In this document: in pieces, positions 29,011-39,674 of the stretch
Layout: the number at the start of each line of letters is the position of its first letter
Numbering within the stretch: the stretch's first letter is position 1
Source: Hyphomonadaceae bacterium
GTDB taxonomy: Bacteria; Pseudomonadota; Alphaproteobacteria; Rhizobiales; Hyphomicrobiaceae
Reading direction: 5' to 3'
Length of the DNA stretch: 64,000 nt
Assembly (NCBI GenBank): GCA_019747815.1
Contig: JAIEQJ010000021.1
Span: 1 to 64,000, forward strand
Notes under the pieces: model-generated
What the model was told of the DNA's origin: nothing
What the model saw: only the letters and a program-made list of their open reading frames with translations
The model's database searches: none
Position numbers and translations under genes: made by a program

Positions 29011-29072
29011 CGATCCATTCGACCTGCCCGTCCGCCACGCTCGTGGCACGACCACACCGACCAGGAAACGCC

Positions 29073-30023
29073 ATGCATCAGCGCCTATCGCTTGCGCCCC
29101 TCACCCTCGCACTCGTGCTTGGTCTCATCGCACCCTCCGCACCGGCGCGTGCCGAGGAGATGCCGTCGGAGATCGAATGGAAGCTGGCCGAGCTGGGCGC
29201 GGTGATCCATCCAACCGAAACCGCGAAGCTGTACGCGCCGCTGCAGGAAAAGGAGCCCTACCAAGGCATCAAGGTCACGCGCGACGTCAAATACGGCCCC
29301 GATGCGCGTCACGCCCTCGACGTCTTCACGGTCGAAGGGGCCGCAGGCGCGCCGCGGCCGGTCCTCGTCTATGTGCACGGCGGCGGGTTCGTGGCTGGTA
29401 GCCGGCGGGGACCCGGCAGCCCCTTCTACGACAACGTCATGCTGTTCGCCGCCCGCAACGGCATGGTCGGCGTCAACGCCACCTATCGCCTGGCGCCACA
29501 GAACCCGTGGCCCGCCGGCGCCCAGGACCTGGGGGCGGCGGTGCGCTGGGTGAACGAGAACATCGCCGCGCACGGCGGTGATCCGGCGCGTGTGTTCCTC
29601 ATGGGTCATTCGGCCGGCGCCGTGCACGTCGCAAGCTATGTCGCGCACGGCCAGTTTCACGGGCCCAAGGGCATCGGCCTCGCCGGCGCGATCCTGGTCT
29701 CGGGGCTCTATGACCTGGCCGCGATGCCGGCGGGCGGGTCGGAACGAGCCTACTTCGGCGAGGATCGATCGAAATACGCCGAGCGTTCGCCCCTGCCGGG
29801 TCTCGCCAAGTCGCCGCTCCCGCTGATGGCCGTCTATGCCGAGCTCGATCCTGATCTCTTCCAGGCTCAGGCCAAGCAGTTCAACGACACGCTCTGCAAG
29901 GCCGGCCGTTGCCCGCGCCTCGTCACGCTTGCCAAGCACAACCACATGTCGGAGGTCTATGCGCTCAACACCCCCGACACCAGCTTGAGCAGCGCGCTCC
30001 TGACGTTCGTGAAGGCAAAGTAG
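29073..30023 (+). CDS. Secreted alpha/beta-hydrolase fold-3 esterase/lipase
   Basis: A 316-residue hydrolase with a signal peptide (MHQRLSLAPLTLALVLGLIA, cleavage near AARAE around residue 27). The oxyanion motif HGGGFVAGSRRG (near 105-116) defines the hormone-sensitive-lipase/BD-FAE-like group. The nucleophile is in FLMGHSAGAVH (Ser near 180). The acid is probably in VYAELDPDLF, and the catalytic histidine in LAKHNHMSEV. The mature enzyme would act in the periplasm on small esters. It is a single gene transcribed opposite to rluC and rarA, breaking the otherwise minus-strand arrangement. Substrate not known. Confidence 0.87.
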   Translation: MHQRLSLAPLTLALVLGLIAPSAPARAEEMPSEIEWKLAELGAVIHPTETAKLYAPLQEKEPYQGIKVTRDVKYGPDARHALDVFTVEGAAGAPRPVLVYVHGGGFVAGSRRGPGSPFYDNVMLFAARNGMVGVNATYRLAPQNPWPAGAQDLGAAVRWVNENIAAHGGDPARVFLMGHSAGAVHVASYVAHGQFHGPKGIGLAGAILVSGLYDLAAMPAGGSERAYFGEDRSKYAERSPLPGLAKSPLPLMAVYAELDPDLFQAQAKQFNDTLCKAGRCPRLVTLAKHNHMSEVYALNTPDTSLSSALLTFVKAK

Positions 30024-30040
30024 GCCCGAAGGGCAGCGTG

Positions 30041-30079
30041 CGGCCCTGGGTCCCGGCGGCGAATTGCAGGGATGACAAG
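30041..30079. repeat. Partial family A repeat
   Basis: GGCCCTGGGTCCCGGCGGCG followed by AATTGCAGGGATGACAAGG keeps both sides of the family A core, with a shortened loop. It lies just after the esterase stop. Confidence 0.6.
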
Positions 30080-30160
30080 GGCCTCGCCCTGCTCTGGGGT
30101 GTGACAAACGTCGCGCGGGCGCAAGGTCGTTCCGACGATCGTGGATGCGCTCGGCCCAGG

Positions 30161-30271
30161 TGTCATCCCGGACGGCCGGAGGCCGATCCGGGACCCAGGG
30201 GTCCAGAGCACCAGCCTCGCGCCTGTGGCCTCTGGGTCCCGGCTCTCCGCATCGCTCCGGCCGGGATGACA
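30161..30271. repeat. Complete family A palindromic repeat between convergent esterase and rarA
   Basis: Outer arms TGTCATCCCGG (30161-30171) and CCGGGATGACA (30261-30271) are perfect complements, with inner GATCCGGGACCCAGGG and CCTCTGGGTCCCGGC. As at 4765-4880, it separates genes that converge. The rest of the 400-base gap (30024-30427) shows no gene. Confidence 0.78.
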
Positions 30272-30427
30272 CCCGCGATGCAATCTCAGCCGGATGGACT
30301 CCAGCCCCGCAGGTTGCTGATGGAGGTACCGCCCCTCGCACCGGAGAGGACTTGCGCTGTCATGAGGATCACATCACGACGCCACGCCCCGGCCAAGCAC
30401 CGCTCCGTGAGCCGCAACGGCTCACAA

Positions 30428-31738
30428 TCACTCGTTGCGTTGGGCCCGCAGCCTCTCCCAATACTCCAGCCGCTTCTTGATCTCGGCCTCGAAGCCGCGG
30501 CCGTCGGGGGCGTAGAACTGCTGGCGCGCCATGCCGTCGGGGAAGTAGGTCTGGCCCGAGAAGGCCTCCGGCGCGCTGTGGTCATAGTCGTAGCCCGCGC
30601 CGTAGCCCTCCTGCTGCATGAGCTTGGTCGGCGCGTTGAGGATGTGCTTGGGCGGAGCGAGGCTGCCGTGCTCCTTGGCGGCCCGCATGGCCGCACCGAA
30701 GGCGGCGTAGGCGGCGTTGGATTTGGGGGCGGTCGCCAGATAGACCACCGTCTGCGCCAGCGCCAGCTCGCCTTCCGGGCTGCCGAGGAAGTCGTAGGCA
30801 TCCTTGGCCGCGAGCGCCTGCACCACCGCCTGCGGGTCGGCCAGGCCGATATCCTCGATCGCCATGCGCACCAGGCGCCGCGCGATGTAGAGCCTGTCCT
30901 CCCCGCCATCGAGCATGCGCGCCAGCCAGTAGAGCGACGCGTCAGGATCGGAGCCCCGCACCGACTTGTGCAGGGCGCTGATCAGGTTGTAGTGGCCATC
31001 GCGCGACTTGTCGTAGAGCGGCGCGCGGCGCTGCACGAGCTGGGTCAGGCCCGCGCGATCGATGCGGCGCGCCCCCGTCGGCACGGCGTCGAACACCTCC
31101 TCGGCCATGTTGAGGATGGTGCGGCCATCCCCGTCGGCCATGGCCTTGAGCATGTCGCGTGCCGGCGCCTCGAGGGGCAGCGGCCGGCCTTCCTCGGTCT
31201 CCGCGCGCTTGAGCAGCGTCTCCAGGGCCGCATCATCGAGGCGGTGGAACACCAGCACCAGCGCCCGCGACAGCAAGGCGCCGTTGAGCTCGAAGGAGGG
31301 GTTCTCCGTGGTGGCGCCCACCAGCGTGATGGTTCCGTCCTCCATGTGCGGCAGGAAGCCGTCCTGCTGCGCGCGATTGAAGCGATGGATCTCGTCGATG
31401 AACAGCAGCGTGCCCTTGCCCGTCTCACGCCGGCCCTTGGCGCGGTCGAACGCCTTCCTGAGGTCCTGCACGCCCGAGAAGATGGCCGAGAGCTGCTCGA
31501 AGACGAGATGGGTCTCGTCCGCCAGCAGGCGCGCCACCGTGGTCTTGCCGGAGCCCGGCGGGCCCCACAGCACCATGCTCTGCAGCCGGCCGCTGCGCAG
31601 CATGCGTGCCAGCGTGCCTTCCGCGCCGACAAGATGGTCCTGGCCCACGACCTCGGCGAGCTTGCCGGGCCGCAGCCGGTCGGCCAGCGGCCGCGGCGCC
31701 TCCTTCTCCAGCCCCGCAGCTTGAAACAAATTTGTCAT
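30428..31738 (-). CDS. rarA: Replication-associated recombination protein RarA (MgsA/WRNIP1 family AAA+ ATPase)
   Basis: A 436-residue AAA+ ATPase related to clamp-loader and RuvB subunits that acts at stalled replication forks. Near the N-terminus is the family phrase PLADRLRPGKLAEVVGQDHL. Walker A is GPPGSGKTT (59-67), Walker B LLFIDEIHRFNRAQQD (about 124-139), and sensor 1 is within LVGATTENPSFELN. The C-terminal tetramerisation domain has DKSRDGHYNLISALHKSVRGSD and DGGEDRLYIARRLVRMAIEDIGLADP. It ends in YWERLRAQRNE. Length equals the family norm. It follows the Do-type protease by 109 bases on the same strand. Confidence 0.95.
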   Translation of the reverse strand: MTNLFQAAGLEKEAPRPLADRLRPGKLAEVVGQDHLVGAEGTLARMLRSGRLQSMVLWGPPGSGKTTVARLLADETHLVFEQLSAIFSGVQDLRKAFDRAKGRRETGKGTLLFIDEIHRFNRAQQDGFLPHMEDGTITLVGATTENPSFELNGALLSRALVLVFHRLDDAALETLLKRAETEEGRPLPLEAPARDMLKAMADGDGRTILNMAEEVFDAVPTGARRIDRAGLTQLVQRRAPLYDKSRDGHYNLISALHKSVRGSDPDASLYWLARMLDGGEDRLYIARRLVRMAIEDIGLADPQAVVQALAAKDAYDFLGSPEGELALAQTVVYLATAPKSNAAYAAFGAAMRAAKEHGSLAPPKHILNAPTKLMQQEGYGAGYDYDHSAPEAFSGQTYFPDGMARQQFYAPDGRGFEAEIKKRLEYWERLRAQRNE

Positions 31739-31847
31739 GGGCCGATCATAGCCTGCCGGCCGCGCCGAGGCTAACGCAGCTCCCCGCTACGCACAGGTCT
31801 CAACGCCGTGCGGTCTGCAGTCTCGGGGAGACGCCTGCCGCTTGGGA

Positions 31848-33263
31848 CTATCCCGACACCTGAATGTGCAGGAGCTGCTCGCCGCGCTTGAGCACGAGCT
31901 GCCACAACCGCTGGCGTTCCTGCAACTGCGCTTCGAGCTCCACCACCGAGCCGATCCTGGCGCGGCCGACCTGAACGATGAGATCGCCGGGCTGCAACCC
32001 GAGCCGCGCCGCCGTGGAGCCCGACCGAATGGACAGCACCACGACGCCCTCACCATCCGTCAAGCCCAGGTCATCGGCGACGCCGGAGCTGACGTTGGCC
32101 ACGCGTGCGCCGTCGAAGGGATTGCGGCCCACCAGGTCCCGAACATCGTTCTTGCCGGCCTGCGGCGCCGCCCGCAGCGCCACGTCCAGGCTCGTGCGGC
32201 GGCCATCGCGCACCACCTCAAGGCGGGCGCGGTTGCCGATGCCGCGCGTCGTCAGGCGGTAGGTGACCGCGCGCTCATCGTCCACCTCATGCCCGTCCAC
32301 GCCGACGATGACGTCGCCCACCTGCAGGCCGGCCTCCGCCGCCGGGCCCTTGTCGTTGACCCGGGCAACCAGCGCGCCGGCCACGCGCCCGAGCTTCAGG
32401 CTGTCTGCCAGCTCGCGCGTGACGGAGGCCAGCTTGGCGCCGAGCCAGGGCCGCTCGAGCTTCCGCCCCGCCACGGCGTTGTCGACGATGAGCTTGACGA
32501 GATTGGAGGGAATGGCAAAGCCGATCCCGTGCGAGCCGCCGGAGCTGGAATAGATCGCCGTATTGATGCCGACGATGCGGCCGCTCATGTCGACCAGCGC
32601 GCCGCCGGAATTGCCCGGATTGATGGCCGCATCCGTCTGGATGAAAACCTGTGCATCCGACCGCGCCACCTGGGTCCGCCCCACGGCCGAGACGATCCCG
32701 CTCGTCACCGTCTGGCCCACGCCGAACGGATTGCCGATCGCCAGCACCATGTCGCCCACCTCGGCAGCGTCGGAATCGGCGAAACTGAGAAACGGAAAGC
32801 GTCCGTCGCCGCCCGCGATGCGCAGCACCGCGATATCGGACTTCTCGTCGGCCAGCAGCACCTTGGCGTCGAACTCGCGCCGATCCGCGAGCACGATCCG
32901 GATCTCGGCCGCGGCGCCCACCTTGATCACGTGCGCGTTGGTGACGATGAGGCCCTCGCGGCTGACGATGACCCCCGAGCCGAGCGAGCTCAGCAGCCGC
33001 TCCTGCGGGGCCCCGAAGCGCTCGCCGAAGAAGCGCCGGAACTCCTCCTCCCAGGGCGAGATCGCCTGCACGCGGCCGCGCACGTAGACGTTGACGACGG
33101 CGGGCGCCGCCTGCTTGACGATCGGTGCGAAGGAATACTGCGCCGCCTCACGCGAGGGCGGCGGCCCGACACGCTGCGCCGTTGCGGAGGCTGCGGTCAG
33201 TATCAAGGCCGTCAGGGCCGCCGCGACAAGCCGGCAGCGGCCGAGCGATGCTTCTATTGCCAA
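31848..33263 (-). CDS. degP: Do-type periplasmic serine endoprotease (DegP/DegQ/HtrA family)
   Basis: A 471-residue periplasmic protease/chaperone. The first TTG (33290) lies only a few bases from the predicted transcript start, so the second TTG at 33263, which has a GGAG site 9 bases upstream, is chosen. A signal anchor (LVAAALTALILTAASATAQ) follows. The trypsin-like domain has the catalytic triad His111 (VTNAHV), Asp143 (KSDIAV) and Ser219 (NPGNSGGALVD). PDZ1 covers about 262-355 and PDZ2 about 372-466. The LA loop between N-terminus and triad is short. It degrades misfolded envelope proteins. Its place right after rplQ is conserved in alphaproteobacteria. Its own promoter indicates independent expression. 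Confidence 0.9.
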   Translation of the reverse strand: MAIEASLGRCRLVAAALTALILTAASATAQRVGPPPSREAAQYSFAPIVKQAAPAVVNVYVRGRVQAISPWEEEFRRFFGERFGAPQERLLSSLGSGVIVSREGLIVTNAHVIKVGAAAEIRIVLADRREFDAKVLLADEKSDIAVLRIAGGDGRFPFLSFADSDAAEVGDMVLAIGNPFGVGQTVTSGIVSAVGRTQVARSDAQVFIQTDAAINPGNSGGALVDMSGRIVGINTAIYSSSGGSHGIGFAIPSNLVKLIVDNAVAGRKLERPWLGAKLASVTRELADSLKLGRVAGALVARVNDKGPAAEAGLQVGDVIVGVDGHEVDDERAVTYRLTTRGIGNRARLEVVRDGRRTSLDVALRAAPQAGKNDVRDLVGRNPFDGARVANVSSGVADDLGLTDGEGVVVLSIRSGSTAARLGLQPGDLIVQVGRARIGSVVELEAQLQERQRLWQLVLKRGEQLLHIQVSG

Positions 33264-33300
33264 TGATCTGTGCTCCGGATTCTTTTTCAAAACCGGAGCG

Positions 33301-33329
33301 ATTATAGAATAGGGCCCATCGGCTTAGAA
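33301..33329 (-). promoter_or_regulatory. Candidate promoter of the Do protease gene
   Basis: On the minus strand a consensus TATAAT (33301-33306) is preceded by 17 bases and a weak TTCTAA (33324-33329). The transcript would start near 33294, about 30 bases ahead of the TTG at 33263. A 7-bp inverted repeat GAAGCTT/AAGCTTC (33327-33333 and 33344-33350) overlaps the -35 edge and could be an operator. Confidence 0.45.
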
Positions 33330-33388
33330 GCTTGGCGGCTTGGAAGCTTCGCCGGCGGCGATGCCGCCTCTCGCCAGCGCCCGCTCGG

Positions 33389-33406
33389 GGCGCGCGGCGG
33401 CGCGCC
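33389..33406 (-). terminator. GC-rich hairpin directly after rplQ
   Basis: GGCGCGC (33389-33395) and GCGCGCC (33400-33406) form a 7-bp stem with a 4-base loop, starting next to the rplQ stop codon. No T-run follows, so termination is suggestive only. It marks the end of the long ribosomal protein transcript. Confidence 0.4.
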
Positions 33407-33829
33407 TCAGGCGCCCGCCTGCTCCTTCATCGCCTCCGAGCGCGCTTTGTCCTCGACGCCCTTCACCGTCTCGTCGCGGTCGACGAGCTCGATGACGGCG
33501 ACGGGCGCGGAATCGCCGTAGCGATAGCCGGCCTTGAGAACGCGCGTATAGCCGCCGTTGCGGTCCTTGTAGCGCGGGGCCAGCGTGTCGAAGAGCTTCT
33601 TGACCATGGCCTCGTCGCGCATGCGCGAGGCGGCAAGGCGGCGCGAGTTCAGATCGCCCCGCTTGGCGAGCGTGATGTACTTGTCCATCACGCGCTTGAG
33701 ATCCTTGGCCTTGGCGAGCGTGGTGACGATCTGCTCGTGGCGGATCAAGGACGCGGCCATGTTGGAGAACATGGCCTGCCGGTGGCCGGGATCGCGGCTG
33801 AAGCGCCGCCCCAATCTGCGATGTTGCAT
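33407..33829 (-). CDS. rplQ: 50S ribosomal protein L17
   Basis: A 140-residue L17 of the large ribosomal subunit, near the peptide exit tunnel. The start [20 protein letters not shown] is diagnostic, followed by [24 protein letters not shown] and the [18 protein letters not shown] segment. The C-terminal tail is acidic and Ala-rich. It is the last gene of the alpha operon, 87 bases after rpoA, and is followed by a hairpin. Confidence 0.96.
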   Translation of the reverse strand: MQHRRLGRRFSRDPGHRQAMFSNMAASLIRHEQIVTTLAKAKDLKRVMDKYITLAKRGDLNSRRLAASRMRDEAMVKKLFDTLAPRYKDRNGGYTRVLKAGYRYGDSAPVAVIELVDRDETVKGVEDKARSEAMKEQAGA

Positions 33830-33916
33830 GTCAGTTCCTTTGCATTGTCTGCGACGAGGTTCTGCGGCCTCGCGTTGTTGGCTCCCACCCCCCGTCCGTA
33901 CGGGGAAGGGACAGCA

Positions 33917-34930
33917 TCAATACTGGTCCTCGAAGCGCTTGGCGAGGTCCTCGATGTTCTCGGGCGGCCAGTTCGGCACTTCCATGCCGAGATGCAGCCC
34001 CATGCTCGCCAGCACCTCCTTGATCTCGTTCAGCGACTTGCGCCCGAAGTTCGGCGTGCGCAGCATCTCCGCTTCCGTCTTCTGGATCAGGTCGCCGATG
34101 TAGACGATGTTGTCGTTCTTCAAGCAGTTGGCGGAGCGCACCGACAGCTCGAGCTCGTCGACCTTCTTGAGGAGCGCGGCGTTGAAGGCCAGCTCGGGGC
34201 GCGCCTCCGGCTCGACGGCCTTGGTCGGCTCCTCGAAGTTGATGAACACGGCGAGCTGGTCCTGCAGGATGCGGGCTGCCAGCGCGACCGCGTCCTCGGC
34301 CGTCACCGAGCCGTCGGTCTCCACCGTCATGGTCAGCTTGTCGTAATCGAGAATCTGGCCTTCGCGCGTGTTCTCGACCTTGTAGGACACCTTCTTGACG
34401 GGACTGTACAGGCTGTCCACCGGGATCAGGCCGATCGGCGCATCCTCGGGGCGGTTGCGCTCGGCCGGCACGTAGCCCTTGCCGATCGCGGCCGTGAACT
34501 CCATGCGCACGGCGGCGCCCTGGTCGAGCGTGCAAATCACGTGGTCGGGATTGAGGATCTCCACCTCCGAGCTCGCCTCGATGTCGGAGGCCTTGACCTG
34601 CCCCGGCCCTTCCTTCTTCAACACCATGCGCTTGACGCCGTCGGAGTGCACCCTGAGCGCAATCTCCTTGATGTTGAGGATCATGTTGGTCACGTCCTCG
34701 CGCACGCCCGGGATCGAGGAGAACTCGTGCAGCACGCCGTCGATATGCACGGTCGTGATCGCTGCCCCCTGCAGCGAGGACAGCAGCACGCGCCGCAGCG
34801 CATTGCCGAGCGTCATGCCGAAGCCCCGCTCCAGCGGCTCGGCGACGATGGTTGCGATCTTGTCCTTCTGGCGTCCCTGCTCCACGGCGAGCTTGCTCGG
34901 CTTGATCAGGTCCTGCCAGTTCTTGTGCAT
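33917..34930 (-). CDS. rpoA: RNA polymerase alpha subunit
   Basis: A 337-residue alpha subunit. The N-terminal domain (about 1-230) nucleates core assembly and shows [27 protein letters not shown] and the [28 protein letters not shown] block. A flexible linker leads to the C-terminal domain (about 245-320), with [40 protein letters not shown], which contacts UP-element DNA and activators. The ATG at 34930 gives the alphaproteobacterial start [11 protein letters not shown]; a GTG at 34942 with a GAGG site is a real alternative. It lies between rpsK and rplQ in the alpha operon. Confidence 0.97.
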   Translation of the reverse strand: MHKNWQDLIKPSKLAVEQGRQKDKIATIVAEPLERGFGMTLGNALRRVLLSSLQGAAITTVHIDGVLHEFSSIPGVREDVTNMILNIKEIALRVHSDGVKRMVLKKEGPGQVKASDIEASSEVEILNPDHVICTLDQGAAVRMEFTAAIGKGYVPAERNRPEDAPIGLIPVDSLYSPVKKVSYKVENTREGQILDYDKLTMTVETDGSVTAEDAVALAARILQDQLAVFINFEEPTKAVEPEARPELAFNAALLKKVDELELSVRSANCLKNDNIVYIGDLIQKTEAEMLRTPNFGRKSLNEIKEVLASMGLHLGMEVPNWPPENIEDLAKRFEDQY

Positions 34931-35029
34931 TACGTTTGCCACGTGAGGCCTCGTGCTGTGTTTGAAGTGCCGGCCACTGCCGGCCTTTTCACGCTCTCGT
35001 GCCGAGAGCAGTCCAGAGATGGCGCCGCC

Positions 35030-35434
35030 TCAAACCCTGCGGCGCTTGCGCGGTCTGCAGCCGTTGTGCGGAATTGAGGTGACGTCGCGGATCTGGGTGA
35101 TCTGGAAACCGATGGCCTGCAGCGCCCGCAGGGCCGACTCGCGTCCCGAACCCGGGCCCATGACCTCGACTTCGAGCACCTTCATGCCGTGCTCCATCGC
35201 CTTCTTGCCGGCGTCCTCCGCCGCCATCTGGGCCGCATACGGCGTCGACTTGCGCGAGCCTTTGAAGCCCATCGTGCCCGACGACGACCAGGCGATGGTG
35301 TTGCCTTGCGCGTCGGTGATGGTGATCATCGTGTTGTTGAACGACGCGCTGACATGGGCGACGCCCGACGTGATGTTCTTGCGCTCGCGCCGACGCGGTT
35401 TGGCGCGGGACTGCTGTTGGGGTTCTTTGGCCAT
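35030..35434 (-). CDS. rpsK: 30S ribosomal protein S11
   Basis: A 134-residue S11 of the small-subunit platform. The core [21 protein letters not shown] and [21 protein letters not shown] are invariant-type. The end [18 protein letters not shown] matches the family exactly. An N-terminal basic head (about 1-20, [18 protein letters not shown]) is typical of alphaproteobacteria. It sits between rpsM and rpoA. Confidence 0.97.
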   Translation of the reverse strand: MAKEPQQQSRAKPRRRERKNITSGVAHVSASFNNTMITITDAQGNTIAWSSSGTMGFKGSRKSTPYAAQMAAEDAGKKAMEHGMKVLEVEVMGPGSGRESALRALQAIGFQITQIRDVTSIPHNGCRPRKRRRV

Positions 35435-35527
35435 TGCGAAGAGGCTCCAGGATCGGGTCGTCGGCTCGGTGTGCGGGCGGGCGCTCGAACACTGGCGCCC
35501 GCCTGTGAAACTTCGGTACGTTCGTCG

Positions 35528-35902
35528 CTAGCTCGTCTTCTTCTTGCCGGCGATGGGCTTGGCTTTGCCCTTGCGCGTGCGCGCATTGGTGTGGGTGCGC
35601 TGGCCGCGGACGGGCAGCGAGCGGCGGTGGCGCAGGCCGCGGTAGCAGCCCAGGTCCATCAGCCGCTTGATGTTCATGGCCACTTCGCGGCGCAGGTCGC
35701 CCTCGACCACGAAATCGCGATCGATGGCCTCGCGGATCTGCAGCACCTCGGCGTCGGTCAGCTCGTGCACCCGCCGCTTGTCGGGAATGCCAACCTTGGT
35801 GCAGATGTCCTGCGCGAACTTCGGCCCAATGCCATGGATGTACTGCAGCGCGATGACCACGCGCTTCTGCGTCGGAATATTGACACCTGCGATACGAGCC
35901 AC
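35528..35902 (-). CDS. rpsM: 30S ribosomal protein S13 (GTG start)
   Basis: A 124-residue S13 of the small-subunit head, bridging to L5 and contacting tRNA. The start codon is GTG at 35902, where GGGAG stands 6 bases upstream and the family N-terminus [14 protein letters not shown] begins. The frame remains open further upstream without homology. Internal landmarks are [44 protein letters not shown] and a lysine-rich end. It follows adk after a 200-base gap and is the first gene of the alpha operon. Confidence 0.96.
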   Translation of the reverse strand: MARIAGVNIPTQKRVVIALQYIHGIGPKFAQDICTKVGIPDKRRVHELTDAEVLQIREAIDRDFVVEGDLRREVAMNIKRLMDLGCYRGLRHRRSLPVRGQRTHTNARTRKGKAKPIAGKKKTS

Positions 35903-36104
35903 GTCTATCTCCCAGCTACGGCGCTGTCGCGCTTGCACCAAGGCCGCTCGCCGCAGCAACCCCGCGCCAAACCCAAATGCGCACGCCGACCGGTCCCGGC
36001 GTCCCGTGCGCCAGGCCCGATCGTGGCCTTTTCAGATCGAAAGTGAGGCTTTTTAGCCAACATGTTAAGGTGCGTCAACTGGACAAAATGACCTTTGGCA
36101 TCCG

Positions 36105-36754
36105 CTATTTGAGGCCATCGAGAACGCGATCTATGGCTTTCCCGACCTCCTCGATGGCGCCCATGCCGTCGACCGACTTGAGGTTGCCCTTGCAGAAGTA
36201 GTAGCCCGTCAGGGGCGAGGTCTCCCGGTAATACACCATCAGGCGCCTGTTCACGGTCTCGGCATTGTCGTCCGGACGCCGGCTGAACTCCGTCCCCCCG
36301 CAAACGTCGCACACCCCTCTGACCTTCGGCCGCTTGAAGCGGTCATGATAGCCCTCGCCGCAGGTGGTGCAGGTGAACCGGCCGACGATGCGCTCGACGA
36401 GCTTGCTGTCGTCGACCTTGAGCTCCACGACCGCATCGAGCTTGCGCTTCTTGTCCTTGAACATCTTGTCCAGGGCGGCGGCCTGCTGGAGCGTGCGCGG
36501 GAACCCGTCGAGAATCACGCCGTTCTTGCAGTCCGGCTGGTCGACCCGGTCGGAAATGATCTTGATGACCACCTCGTCGGGCACCAGATCGCCGGCGTCC
36601 ATGATCGCCTTGGCGCGGCGGCCCACCTCGCTGCCGGCCTGCACGGCCGCGCGCAGCATTTCCCCGGTCGAGAGCTGAACCAGGCTGCGCCGCGCAGCCA
36701 GCTCCTTGGCCTGGGTTCCCTTGCCGGCCCCCGGCGGCCCCAGCAAAATCAGAT

Positions 36755-36758
<4 letters not shown>
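36105..36758 (-). CDS. adk: Adenylate kinase with zinc-type LID domain
   Basis: A 217-residue kinase interconverting ATP plus AMP and 2 ADP. The P-loop is GPPGAGKGTQA (7-17). The AMP-binding part has LSTGEMLRAAVQAG, and the core is DGFPRTLQQAAALD. The LID (about 123-160) carries CTTCGEGYH and CDVCGG, four cysteines arranged to bind zinc as in Gram-positive and many alphaproteobacterial enzymes. Length is that of the long-type enzyme. The start overlaps the secY stop (ATGA), so expression is coupled to the translocon gene, an arrangement common in bacteria. Confidence 0.96.
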
Positions 36759-38101
<1,343 letters not shown>

Positions 38102-38265
38102 CACAGCTCTCCCTGGCCCAAGCGCGTGCTACCACGCCCTCCCAGCCCTGCGGCTCACCCCAACATGGGGCGCCAGGAGCAGGCCCGCAAGCTCTGCCCC
38201 GCGGGCCGCAACTCCCGATTCACAGCCCGGATTTAGCGTCCGGACACGGTAACGGGCCTCAGCCC

Positions 38266-38817
38266 TCATTCCTCGCTCGCCGCCGCCTTCGGCTTGCCCG
38301 CAGCGGCCTTCTTGGCGGCCGATTTCTTGCGCTTGGCCTCATCCGCCGCGAGCACCTTCTTCTCGATCAGCGTCACCGAGCCGCCCGCCTTCTCCACGGC
38401 CGCCTTGGCCGAGGCCGTGGCGTGATTGACGGTCAGCTTGAGCCCGGCTTTCAACTCGCCCTCGCCCAGCAGCCTGACGCCATCCAGCGGCCGCCGGACC
38501 AACCCGGCCGCCACCAGCGCCGCCACGTCCACCGGCTTGCCGGCGTCCAGGCTGCCCGCATCCACGGCTTCCTGCAGACGGCCGACGTTGATCTCGTTCC
38601 ACACCTTGCGATCGCGCTTGTTGAAGCCGCGCTTGGGAAGGCGCCGATGCAGCGGCATCTGGCCGCCCTCGAAGCCGCCCAGACGCACGCCGGAGCGCGC
38701 CGTCTGGCCCTTGCCGCCACGGCCGCCCATCTTGCCCATGCCTGAGCCGATGCCGCGGCCGATGCGCACGCGCAGCTTGCGCGATCCTGCATTGTCTTTG
38801 AGCTCGTTGAGCCGCAT
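38266..38817 (-). CDS. rplO: 50S ribosomal protein L15 with Lys/Ala-rich tail
   Basis: A 183-residue L15. The start [20 protein letters not shown] and the glycine-rich segment [20 protein letters not shown] identify it, followed by [16 protein letters not shown]. The C-terminal approx 28 residues ([20 protein letters not shown] and on) form a low-complexity Lys/Ala extension beyond the usual length. The ATG at 38817 fits the family start. It is located between rpmD and secY in the spc operon. Confidence 0.95.
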   Translation of the reverse strand: MRLNELKDNAGSRKLRVRIGRGIGSGMGKMGGRGGKGQTARSGVRLGGFEGGQMPLHRRLPKRGFNKRDRKVWNEINVGRLQEAVDAGSLDAGKPVDVAALVAAGLVRRPLDGVRLLGEGELKAGLKLTVNHATASAKAAVEKAGGSVTLIEKKVLAADEAKRKKSAAKKAAAGKPKAAASEE

Positions 38818-38837
38818 CGGCGAATGCTCCTGGTGCC

Positions 38838-39068
38838 TCAAGCCTTCTCGTCAACCACGCGGACGAGATGCTTGACCTTGTTGATCATGCCGCGCACGGC
38901 CGGCGTATCCTCCAGCGTGCGCTTGCGGTGCAGCTTGTTGAGCCCGAGCCCAACCAGCGTCTGCTCCTGAGCCGCGGGGCGCCGGTTGGGGCTTGCGATC
39001 TGCTCCACCGTCACCGTCTTGCCTGCGGCCGGCTTGCGGCCGGGCGTCTTTTCGCGTCTGTCTGCCAT
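38838..39068 (-). CDS. rpmD: 50S ribosomal protein L30 with N-terminal extension
   Basis: A 76-residue L30, about 15 residues longer than usual because of a basic head ([21 protein letters not shown]). The core reads [53 protein letters not shown], with the family's GLNKxxxxRxxxDTPxVRGM pattern. The ATG at 39068 is the nearest consistent start. It lies between rpsE and rplO. Confidence 0.92.
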   Translation of the reverse strand: MADRREKTPGRKPAAGKTVTVEQIASPNRRPAAQEQTLVGLGLNKLHRKRTLEDTPAVRGMINKVKHLVRVVDEKA

Positions 39069-39079
39069 GGCGTTCACAC

Positions 39080-39658
39080 TCACGCTGTCTCGGCGGCGGC
39101 ATCCGGATCGGCGGCGGCACCGTCACGGCGCCGCGCCACGATCTCGCTCACCTTCTTGCCGCGCCGCGCGGCCACCGCGCGCGGGTTCTCCTGCGCCTTC
39201 AGGGCCGCGAACGTGGCGCGGACCATGTTATAGGGGTTGGTGCTGCCCAGCGACTTGGCGACCACGTCCTGCACGCCGAGCATCTCGCATACCGCGCGCG
39301 TCGGACCGCCGGCGATGACGCCGGTGCCGGGAGGCGCCGAGCGCAGGACCACCCTGCCGGCCCCGTGCTTGCCTTCCGAATCGTGGTGCAGCGTGCGTCC
39401 CTCGCGCAGCGGCACGCGCACCAGGCTGCGCCGGGCCTCCTCTGTCGCCTTGCGGATCGCCTCGGGCACCTCGCGCGCCTTGCCGTGGCCGAAGCCGACC
39501 CGGCCCTTCTGGTCGCCGACGATCACCAGCGCGGCGAAGCCGAAGCGCTTGCCGCCCTTCACCACCTTGGCGACGCGATTGATGTGCACCAGCTTGTCTT
39601 TGAACTCGCTGTCGCGCTCCTCGCGATCGCGGTTCCTATCTCTTTGAGGACGAGCCAC
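39080..39658 (-). CDS. rpsE: 30S ribosomal protein S5 (GTG start)
   Basis: A 192-residue S5 that helps maintain decoding accuracy. The start codon is GTG at 39658 with GAAAGG upstream. The N-terminal half holds the dsRNA-binding-like domain ([20 protein letters not shown]), with the loop residues [18 protein letters not shown]. The C-terminal half has [34 protein letters not shown]. It follows rplR by 16 bases. Confidence 0.95.
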   Translation of the reverse strand: MARPQRDRNRDREERDSEFKDKLVHINRVAKVVKGGKRFGFAALVIVGDQKGRVGFGHGKAREVPEAIRKATEEARRSLVRVPLREGRTLHHDSEGKHGAGRVVLRSAPPGTGVIAGGPTRAVCEMLGVQDVVAKSLGSTNPYNMVRATFAALKAQENPRAVAARRGKKVSEIVARRRDGAAADPDAAAETA

Positions 39659-39674
39659 GTCGATGCCTTTCGTT

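Noticed and set aside
28857-29078. Upstream extension of the RluC-type gene by 74 codons
   Set aside because: No S4 or synthase homology; a Cys/Trp/Arg-rich translation overlapping the esterase promoter; the ATG at 28856 fits the family.
35903-36104. Gap between rpsM and adk as a hidden rpmJ or infA gene
   Set aside because: No frame there shows the short Cys-rich L36 pattern or an IF-1 S1 fold; the gap looks like leader sequence for the alpha operon.
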